The notes beneath the pieces were generated by a model, which was given only the letters and a program-made list of their open reading frames with translations, made no database searches and was not told where the DNA came from. The position numbers and the translations under genes were made by a program. From Bin87 sp965220095 (GTDB taxonomy: Bacteria; Chloroflexota; Dehalococcoidia; Lucifugimonadales; UBA3495): 64,000 nt of DNA. The DNA is taken from contig OZ244805.1 in NCBI GenBank assembly GCA_965220095.1, forward strand, positions 868,001 through 932,000. The letters run 5' to 3'. This document shows positions 58,132 to 64,000 of this stretch, in pieces (the stretch's first letter is position 1; every line of letters starts with the position of its first letter).

Positions 58132-59955
58132 ATGCTAGACCACGGAACCCCGGAGAACGCCGCCACCGACCCCATCGAGTCGTTGCGCCACCGGATGCGC
58201 CACTCGGCGGCACACGTCATGGCCGATGCGGTGATTCAGTTGTTTCCGGAAGCCAAAGTCGGAATCGGGCCGCCAACTGCTGATGGTTTTTACTACGATT
58301 TCGAAGTGGATCGTCCCTTCACTCCGGAGGATCTGGGACGCATTGAAGCGTTGATGCTTGAGACCATCAACACCAACGCCTCCTTCATCCGCGAGGAATT
58401 GGGCCGCGATGCGGCGCAAGCCATGTTTTCTGCGCAACCCTTAAAACAGGAGATAATCGACGACCTGCCGGACGAGACTACGCTGAGCATCTACCGCCAC
58501 GGCGAATTCACCGATTTGTGTCAAGGCCCCCATGTCGACAGCACCGGGGAAATCGCGGCCGTCAAGCTGCTGCACACCGCCGGGGCCTATTGGCGTGGCG
58601 ATGAGAACCGCCCGATGCTGCAACGCATCTACGGTACGGCGTTTGAGTCCCAGCAGGAACTGGACGCTCACCTGGAAAGGTTGGCCGAGGCCGAGCGGCG
58701 CGACCACCGCACGCTGGGGCGCCAGCTCAACCTGTTCACCGTCCACGAGGAGATTGGCCCCGGATTGATCGTCTGGCACCCCAAAGGTGGGGTGATGCGC
58801 TCGTTAATTGAAGACTACTGGCGGGACATACACTACCGTAAGGGTTACAGCATCGTGTACTCACCTCATATCGGGCGGGCCCGGCTTTGGCAAACCAGCG
58901 GCCACCTGGATTTTTACCGGGACAGTATGTATGCGCCGATGGAAATTGACGGACAGGAATACTTCCTCAAGCCAATGAACTGCCCTTTTCATATCCAGAT
59001 TTATCGGTCTGCGCTCCGCAGTTACCGTGAATTGCCAATGCGCATCGCCGAGCTGGGCACCGTTTACCGTTACGAGCGAAGCGGGGTGTTGCACGGCATG
59101 ATGCGCGTGCGAGGCTTTACCCAGGACGACGCCCACATATTCTGCCTGCCTGATCAGGTGGCCAGCGAGGTCGGCGATGTGTTGGACCTCACGTTCGAGA
59201 TTATGGCTGCCTTTGGCTTCGACGAATACGACATCATGCTGTCCACGCGCCCTGAAAAATACGTGGGTGAGCCGGACACCTGGGACCACGCCACTGAATC
59301 GCTGCGGGAAGCGCTGGTGTCCCGCGGCCTGCGGTATGGCATCGACGAAGGCGGCGGAGCCTTCTACGGGCCAAAAATCGACATCAAAATCAAGGATGCC
59401 CTGGGGCGAGACTGGCAGTGCACCACGGTTCAGTTCGACTTCAACCTGCCGGAACGCTTCGACCTGACCTTCCAGGATGACCAGGGCAACCGCTCGCGTC
59501 CCTACATGGTGCATCGCGCTATCCTGGGTTCGCTGGAACGATTCTTCGGGGTGCTGGTGGAGCACTACGCCGGGGCGTTTCCCCTTTGGCTGGCTCCGGT
59601 GCAGGCGGTGGTCATTCCCATCGCTGACCGCCACATCGAGTACGCCCAGCAGGTGTCGACGCAACTGCGGGATGCCGGCTTCCGCGTGGAGGTGGATGAC
59701 CGAAGCGAGCGGATGAACCTGAAAATTCGCCAGGCCCAGCTGCAGAAAACGCCTTATATGCTGGTGGTTGGCGACCGGGAGGCCGAAGCGGGTGCGGCAG
59801 CCGTCCGAACCCGGGACGGCGAAGACCTGGGAGCCTTACCCATGAGTGATGTGCTGGAGCGGTTGGAGTCCGACCTGGAAGGCACCCCGGTTTCAAAGTT
59901 GCGTAGCCGGGGTAGCCCTCGATACCGGGCCGCAGGCTTGCCCTGGGACTGGTAG
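58132..59955 (+). CDS. thrS: threonyl-tRNA synthetase, lacking the N-terminal TGS domain
   Basis: 607 residues; E. coli has 642. The missing part is the N-terminal TGS domain, since this protein opens directly with the editing-domain start 'HRMRHSAAHVMADAV' (about 20-34). The editing zinc-like site includes 'HRMRHSAAH' and 'DLCQGPHVDSTGEI' (about 126-139). The catalytic class II domain has 'FLKPMNCPFHIQIY' (about 281-294), with the zinc Cys, and 'RVRGFTQDDAHIFC' (motif 2, about 325-338), and the anticodon-binding domain is C-terminal. It charges tRNA-Thr. Loss of TGS is seen in some lineages and is compatible with activity. An additional C-terminal tail of about 25 residues is unusual. Confidence 0.9.
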   Translation: MLDHGTPENAATDPIESLRHRMRHSAAHVMADAVIQLFPEAKVGIGPPTADGFYYDFEVDRPFTPEDLGRIEALMLETINTNASFIREELGRDAAQAMFSAQPLKQEIIDDLPDETTLSIYRHGEFTDLCQGPHVDSTGEIAAVKLLHTAGAYWRGDENRPMLQRIYGTAFESQQELDAHLERLAEAERRDHRTLGRQLNLFTVHEEIGPGLIVWHPKGGVMRSLIEDYWRDIHYRKGYSIVYSPHIGRARLWQTSGHLDFYRDSMYAPMEIDGQEYFLKPMNCPFHIQIYRSALRSYRELPMRIAELGTVYRYERSGVLHGMMRVRGFTQDDAHIFCLPDQVASEVGDVLDLTFEIMAAFGFDEYDIMLSTRPEKYVGEPDTWDHATESLREALVSRGLRYGIDEGGGAFYGPKIDIKIKDALGRDWQCTTVQFDFNLPERFDLTFQDDQGNRSRPYMVHRAILGSLERFFGVLVEHYAGAFPLWLAPVQAVVIPIADRHIEYAQQVSTQLRDAGFRVEVDDRSERMNLKIRQAQLQKTPYMLVVGDREAEAGAAAVRTRDGEDLGALPMSDVLERLESDLEGTPVSKLRSRGSPRYRAAGLPWDW

Positions 59956-60056
59956 GTCGGCTCTGCCGTGTGCGGCATAACGATCACGTTGACCAACCTC
60001 GGGAGCGCGTCGTTGGGATCCGGCGGTTCATTATCCAACACATCAGTGCCGGCGGT

Positions 60057-60095
60057 GGTCGTGTGTTCGGAGGGGTGTGCGGTACACCCACGACC
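60057..60095. terminator. hairpin between convergent thrS and the selenoprotein gene
   Basis: GGTCGTG and CACGACC form an outer stem enclosing an inner stem GGTGT-GCGGT-ACACC. It sits 100 bp after thrS and 25 bp before the end of the minus-strand gene, so may terminate both. No T-run is present. Confidence 0.4.
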
Positions 60096-60119
60096 CACCA
60101 ACCCGGCAATAATCCGAAT

Positions 60120-60866
60120 CTACTGAGCCAACTGCTCGAATTCGGCGCGCAAGCGGTCAGATTTTCCGCCTCCGAATCCTTTTCTGAACGCGATTACGCC
60201 ATCGGAGTCCAGGGCCAACATGGACGACTGGCTCACGATTTTCAGGTCGCGCAGCATACTCCCCACGGGTTGTGCAGCGATCATATTAGTGTAGCGGTTG
60301 CCGGAAATATACCCGTCAACAGTCGCCGCATCTTCATTGTAAGAAACGACGTAAAAATCGACCTGCCCGGCGAAATCGGGCACAATTTTGCTTAGCGTCT
60401 GCAACTCAGCGCGGCAAGTCGGTCACCAGGTGGCGAAGTAGACCATGAATACCGGCCGCCCTGGTTCCAGCAGTTGCTCCGAAGGGATTTCCGTGCCGTC
60501 GGCCAGGAGGACAGCGAAACGAGGCGCGGTTTCGCCGATGCCGGCGCCCACGATCGCAACAGCCGGCGCTAGCGTAGATTCTGCGTCCGGAGCGACGGTT
60601 GCCGGCTCCTGCTGTGTTGGGGGCGATTCTATGGTCGCAGTAGCGCTCGACGTCGGGCGCACGTCAGACGGCGCGGCGGCGATTGATGGCTGCGGAGCCT
60701 CCGTTGGCTCTGATGTACCTGCTGAAGTCTCCTGCGTTGCCGCAACCAATCCTGCATTGTCCGTTGCTGTGCCGGTTGGCGGGGATTCAGCCGGACTGCA
60801 CGCCAATGCGGCCGAAATCGTTACGGCAGCAATCAACGTCAATGCGATCAGGCTGTTGGTTTTCAT
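60120..60866 (-). CDS. selenocysteine-containing TlpA-like lipoprotein (downstream copy)
   Basis: 248 residues if the UGA at 60425-60423 is read as Sec148. Start ATG 60866 gives a lipoprotein signal (MKTNSLIALTLIAAVTISAALAC, lipobox ALAC). Then comes a Ser/Thr/Pro-rich spacer (about 25-105) and a thioredoxin-like fold with 'FMVYFATW-U-PTC-RAELQTL', in which Sec replaces the first Cys of the usual WCPxC motif, and 'FYVVSYNEDAATVDGYI' after it. Both sides of the UGA keep one frame and the same family pattern. It is anchored outside the membrane and should be a thiol-disulfide or peroxide-type reductase. Without Sec decoding the protein would stop at residue 147, losing the active site. Confidence 0.85.
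60395..60412 (-). promoter_or_regulatory. putative bacterial SECIS hairpin (downstream selenoprotein gene)
   Basis: GCGCTG-AGTTG-CAG-A-CGC begins 10 bases after the UGA on the minus strand: a 6-bp stem with one bulged A and a 5-base loop holding G. It is identical in both selenoprotein genes although the coding sequence further on differs. Confidence 0.6.
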
Positions 60867-60908
60867 TGGTTCAATGGGCAGCGCCAACGGCGCCGGGGGC
60901 TACCCTCA

Positions 60909-61526
60909 TCAGCTGGGCAATTGGATGTCTTTTCGTCGTTGCTCTTTCTGCAGTTCGGCTTCCAGGCTGGCGGGGATGACCTTGGGGTTGGTCTGCATTT
61001 CCTGGAAGTACGGCACCCACTCCTCGGCGCGGCCCATCACCTGTCGGTGATAGATGATACCGTTGGCGTTGACCGCCACCATCGCCATCTGCCGCGTGAT
61101 CTCGAAGTCGGCCACCATTGGGCTGGCCGGTTGAACGGGTATCAGGTCGGTGTAGGCACGTTGGTTGATGTAATCATCAACGGTTGCGACGTCCTCATTG
61201 TAGGAGACGACGTAGAAGTCGATGTTGTCATATTCGGAGGCCAGGGTGTCCAGCGTCTGCAACTCAGCGCGGCATTCCGGTCACCAGGTGGCGAAATAGA
61301 AAAGCAGGGCTGCCCGGTCCTGGTCGTTAAGGAATTGCGACGTGACCTGGGAACCGTCAGCCAGTTGCATTGCAAAGTCCGGCGACCGGTTGCCCACGTC
61401 CGTGCCCACGCTGATAACCGCGCTGCCAGTCGCCGGAGCGCACGCCAACGCCACGCTCAACGCGACGGCCAGTGTTAGCGCCAGAGCAATCAGGTGGTTG
61501 TCGCGGCTTGCGATGGGCACGGGCAC
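60909..61526 (-). CDS. selenocysteine-containing TlpA-like lipoprotein (upstream copy)
   Basis: 205 residues with the UGA at 61283-61281 read as Sec82. GTG start with GAGGG upstream. Signal 'HLIALALTLAVALSVALAC' with lipobox ALAC leads to a short spacer, then 'GNRSPDFAMQLADGSQVTSQFL' typical of TlpA/AhpC-like redoxins, and 'LLFYFATW-U-PEC-RAELQTLDTL' with Sec at the first redox position. The remainder 'FYVVSYNEDVATVDDYINQ' and 'AVNANGIIYHRQVMGRAEEW' completes the fold. It lacks the long spacer of the downstream copy. It is 42 bp upstream of that gene, so they form an operon after a gene duplication. Confidence 0.87.
61253..61270 (-). promoter_or_regulatory. putative bacterial SECIS hairpin (upstream selenoprotein gene)
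   Basis: The same GCGCTG-AGTTG-CAG-A-CGC stem-loop as at 60395-60412, at the same distance (10 bases) after the UGA. The identical stretch runs for 23 bases, TGCCGCGCTGAGTTGCAGAC plus GCT. Confidence 0.6.
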
Positions 61527-61655
61527 CGGTTTCCCTCGGCCTGCATCTGGTATGCTTGCGCTCGAACAACGCTATTGTACCAAAATAGCGGACGTCCGGC
61601 CCATGCTGGCGATCGCCGTCCACGCCGTGCCAACCCGACCACTGGAGCGCTTCCG

Positions 61656-63704
61656 ATGCCCAATCGACTGAACAACGAAACCAGCCCTTACCTGTTGCAA
61701 CACGCCGATAACCCGGTCGACTGGTACCCCTGGGGCGATGAGGCGTTGAGCCGCGCACGGGAGGAAGACCGGCCCATCCTGCTCAGCATCGGCTACTCGG
61801 CGTGCCACTGGTGCCACGTTATGGAGCGCGAATCCTTCGAGAACGACGAAATCGCCGCTTTGATGAACGATAATTTCGTCAACATCAAAGTTGACCGGGA
61901 GGAACGGCCAGACCTGGATGCCGTCTACATGGAGGCTATCCAGATGCTGACCGGCAGTGGCGGATGGCCAATGACGGTGTTCCTGACTCCAGAGGGTCGA
62001 CCATTCTACGGCGGCACGTATTTCCCGCCTGAAGACCGGCAAGGGATGCCGGGATTCCCCAGGCTGCTGACCGCGGCAAGCCAGGCCTATAGCACCAACA
62101 AGGGCGAGATTGAACGGGTAACCCGGCAGCTGGCTGACCAGATGGGTCGCACCGGGCAGATGCCCCGGGGAACAACCCCGCTCACCACTGAGGCGATGCA
62201 CACCGCCTATTCTCAGCTGGCGACCCAGTTCGACCATCTGAACGGCGGATTCGGGAGCGCTCCCAAATTCCCACAACCCATGACCCCCGAGTTTCTGTTG
62301 CGCTACAACCACCACGGGTTCAACCAGCGCGCCCTGGAGATGGTGGAGCTCACGCTGCAAAAAATGGCTTACGGCGGCATTTACGACCAGGTGGCGGGCG
62401 GGTTTCACCGGTACTCCACTGATGCCTACTGGCTCGTGCCTCATTTCGAAAAGATGCTCTACGACAACGCCCTGCTGGCCCGGTTGTATCTGCACGCGTG
62501 GCAGATTACCGGCAACCCCCTGTACCGGCGCATCACGGAGGAAACCCTGGATTACGTCTTGCGCGAGATGACCGACCCGGCCGGCGGTTTTTATTCGGCG
62601 CAGGATGCTGACAGCGAGGGCGTGGAGGGCAAGTTTTTCGTCTGGACGCCAGCCGAGTTGCAGGCAATATTGGGCGAAGACGCCGACCTCATCATGGGTT
62701 ACTACGGCGTCACTGAGCGCGGCAATTTTGAGGGCGCCAACATCCTCAACGTGTCCAAACCCCTCCTGGACTACGCCGATCAGCGCAACGTCAGCGATGA
62801 TGAATTGGCCGCCGCGATCCAACGGGCCCGCACCGGCCTGCTGGAAGCGCGCGAGCAACGCATCCACCCACTGCTGGACGACAAGGTGTTGACCGCCTGG
62901 AACGGCCTGATGCTGCGGGCGTTCGCGGAAGCTGGCGCCGCATTGCAACGGTCGGACTATCTGGATACGGCCCGACGCAACGCCGGTTTCCTGCTGGACA
63001 CCATGCGCGATAGCAACGGCCGGGTCTTGCGGACCTGGCGCAAAGGCCAGGCCAAATTGCTGGGCTATCTGGAAGATTACGCGTGCCTGGCCGCCGGACT
63101 GCTCGAGCTCCACGAAGCGACACTGGAACCTCGCTGGCTGCAGGAATCGGTGGCCCTGGCTGACGGCATGGTCGCGCTGTTCTGGGACGACGCTGTGGGC
63201 GGGTTCTATGATACCGGCAACGACCACGAAACTCTGGTAATCCGTCCGCGCGATGTGTTCGACAACGCACAGCCCTGCGGCGGTTCCGTCGCGACCGACG
63301 TGCTGTTGCGGTTGGGGGTAGTTACCGGCAACGACGACTACGCCGCCAAGGGTTCAACGCCGCTGCGTGCCTTGCTGCCGATGTTTGGTCGCGCCCCGTC
63401 GGCCACCGGGCACTGGCTGGGCGCTCTGGATTTCTACGTCTCGCTACCCAGGGAAGTTGTCATTGTGGGGCCGCCGGACCACCCGGAGACCCAAACGATG
63501 TTAGGGGCAGTTGGAACCCGGTTTTTGCCCAACCAGGTGTTGGTGGGCATGTCGGACCCGTCTGCTCCACCCGTGCCGGACTCACCGCTCCTGGAGCACC
63601 GGGGTATGCAGGGTGGCGTCCCCACCGCCTACGTTTGCCAGCACTACGCTTGCCAACTGCCCGTCACTAACGCTGAGGCGCTGGCGATCCAACTCGATTC
63701 TTGA
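61656..63704 (+). CDS. thioredoxin-domain protein of the YyaL/DUF255 (SSP411) family
   Basis: 682 residues from ATG 61656 (MPNRLNNETSPYLLQHADNPVDWYPWG, the family start; the upstream extension is rejected). The N-terminal thioredoxin-like domain (about 1-160) has 'GYSACHWCHVMERESF' with a C-x-x-C pair (Cys50 and Cys53), then 'WPMTVFLTPEGRPFYGGTYFPP'. The larger C-terminal domain (about 180-680) is an alpha/alpha-barrel like N-acylglucosamine epimerase or glycosidases, with 'GGGFHRYSTDAYWLVPHFEKMLYDN' type blocks. The role is unknown; disulfide chemistry or sugar binding are suggested by domains. Divergent from the selenoprotein operon, with 130 bp between. Confidence 0.85.
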   Translation: MPNRLNNETSPYLLQHADNPVDWYPWGDEALSRAREEDRPILLSIGYSACHWCHVMERESFENDEIAALMNDNFVNIKVDREERPDLDAVYMEAIQMLTGSGGWPMTVFLTPEGRPFYGGTYFPPEDRQGMPGFPRLLTAASQAYSTNKGEIERVTRQLADQMGRTGQMPRGTTPLTTEAMHTAYSQLATQFDHLNGGFGSAPKFPQPMTPEFLLRYNHHGFNQRALEMVELTLQKMAYGGIYDQVAGGFHRYSTDAYWLVPHFEKMLYDNALLARLYLHAWQITGNPLYRRITEETLDYVLREMTDPAGGFYSAQDADSEGVEGKFFVWTPAELQAILGEDADLIMGYYGVTERGNFEGANILNVSKPLLDYADQRNVSDDELAAAIQRARTGLLEAREQRIHPLLDDKVLTAWNGLMLRAFAEAGAALQRSDYLDTARRNAGFLLDTMRDSNGRVLRTWRKGQAKLLGYLEDYACLAAGLLELHEATLEPRWLQESVALADGMVALFWDDAVGGFYDTGNDHETLVIRPRDVFDNAQPCGGSVATDVLLRLGVVTGNDDYAAKGSTPLRALLPMFGRAPSATGHWLGALDFYVSLPREVVIVGPPDHPETQTMLGAVGTRFLPNQVLVGMSDPSAPPVPDSPLLEHRGMQGGVPTAYVCQHYACQLPVTNAEALAIQLDS

Positions 63705-63730
63705 CGGGGCGCTTGCGGCGTGACTTCGCG

Positions 63731-64000
63731 TCACGTTTGTGCCGGTAGCAGGCCAGCGGCGGACACCGCCTCGCGGCTCACCGTGTCGGGCAGCTTGTAA
63801 CGCTGCCAGACCACGAAGCCGGATAACGCCAGCAACCCGGCCAGCGGTCCTGCCAATCGAATGCCCAACGGGTTTTCTGCGGAATCGCCGAGTAGCAATA
63901 CCAGGCTGAGTATCAGTGGCGAAAAGGACAGAGCTACCTTCTCGAAAAAGTTTTGCGTGGAGTAAAACATTGCTTCACGGCGCTGGTTCGTGATGAGGGC
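63731..64000 (-). CDS. MFS/GPH-type transporter, C-terminal end (partial)
   Basis: The frame is open to the window edge and reads '...NQRREAMFYSTQNFFEKVALSFSPLILSLVLLLG' with a second hydrophobic segment 'PLAGLLALSGFVVWQRY' before the end 'AGLLPAQT'. 'RREAMFYSTQNFFEK' is the cytoplasmic loop pattern of glycoside-pentoside-hexuronide (MelB-like) and related MFS transporters. Ninety codons are visible; the N-terminal part lies beyond the window. Inner membrane sugar or organic-anion carrier; substrate unknown. Confidence 0.65.
   Translation of the reverse strand, partial: ALITNQRREAMFYSTQNFFEKVALSFSPLILSLVLLLGDSAENPLGIRLAGPLAGLLALSGFVVWQRYKLPDTVSREAVSAAGLLPAQT

Noticed and set aside
60423..60887. 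Stop codons in the redoxin genes as simple pseudogene nonsense mutations
   Set aside because: Both copies have the same TGA at the same catalytic position with conserved flanks and an open frame afterwards, and selA is present; independent decay would not give this.
61572..63227. 551-codon minus-strand open frame opposite the YyaL gene
   Set aside because: Shadow frame; the plus-strand protein shows intact family motifs and normal codon use.

Overview
GC-rich (about 60%) bacterial chromosome segment, densely packed, with no phage or plasmid backbone. The gene set suggests a free-living member of the Chloroflexota, of the SAR202/Dehalococcoidia type: family III CoA-transferase, NDP-forming acyl-CoA ligase, acyl-CoA dehydrogenase, two acetolactate-synthase-like TPP enzymes, amidohydrolase, acetamidase and HMG-CoA-lyase-like enzymes mixed with housekeeping genes. 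This taxonomic reading is inference from gene content, because no rRNA is present.

Layout. 1-5.2 kb: end of a CitE-like aldolase, a PPOX-fold flavoprotein, tiny membrane proteins, an acyl-CoA synthetase and a TPP enzyme. 5.6-7.1 kb: a BglII/BstYI-type restriction-modification pair. 7.1-8.2 kb: gene remnant and repeats, including copy A of a 460-bp repeat with a compensatory-change hairpin. 8.2-13.3 kb: second TPP enzyme, a lipid- or membrane-anchored gluzincin with nine PW-x-x-D repeats, and an acetamidase. 13.5-14.7 kb: a small HTH gene and a gene-free stretch rich in TGTAAC motifs. 14.7-20 kb: PLP dehydratase, HypE-like protein, tRNA-Glu, DMT transporter, nitroreductase, amidohydrolase. 20-22.2 kb: a MITE, a PAC2 protein and a repeat patch with copy B of the 460-bp repeat. 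22.2-31 kb: gamma-glutamyltransferase, four tRNAs, CoA-transferase, ribokinase, Nudix, ComF, BNR-repeat protein, an HsdR fragment broken by a small TIR element, and HicAB. 31-34 kb: HMGL-like enzyme and the speD-speB polyamine pair. 34-40 kb: a GldA/GldF/GldG/DUF4340 membrane complex and CinA. 40-45.4 kb: an overlapping coaE-MoxR-Nudix-VWA operon. 45.5-50 kb: RimI-like protein, endonuclease Q, alpha/beta hydrolase, selA. 50-57 kb: acyl-CoA dehydrogenase, SIMPL protein, dcd and the riboflavin genes ribD-ribE-ribB-ribBA. 57-64 kb: prfB (with its +1 frameshift), thrS, two selenocysteine lipoproteins, a YyaL/DUF255 protein and the end of an MFS transporter.

The most notable signal is recoding of UGA. 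Two tandem TlpA-like lipoprotein genes at 60.1-61.5 kb are each interrupted by one in-frame UGA at the first Cys position of a W-C-P-x-C redox motif. Both continue in frame and share an identical putative SECIS hairpin. selA, needed to make Sec-tRNA, lies 11 kb away. The prfB gene uses the same codon in its autoregulatory frameshift. Other points worth checking are the inverted 460-bp repeat pair with covariation, the PW-repeat metallopeptidase, a tRNA-Arg with a GCG anticodon, and the MoxR/VWA module embedded among CoA-metabolism genes.
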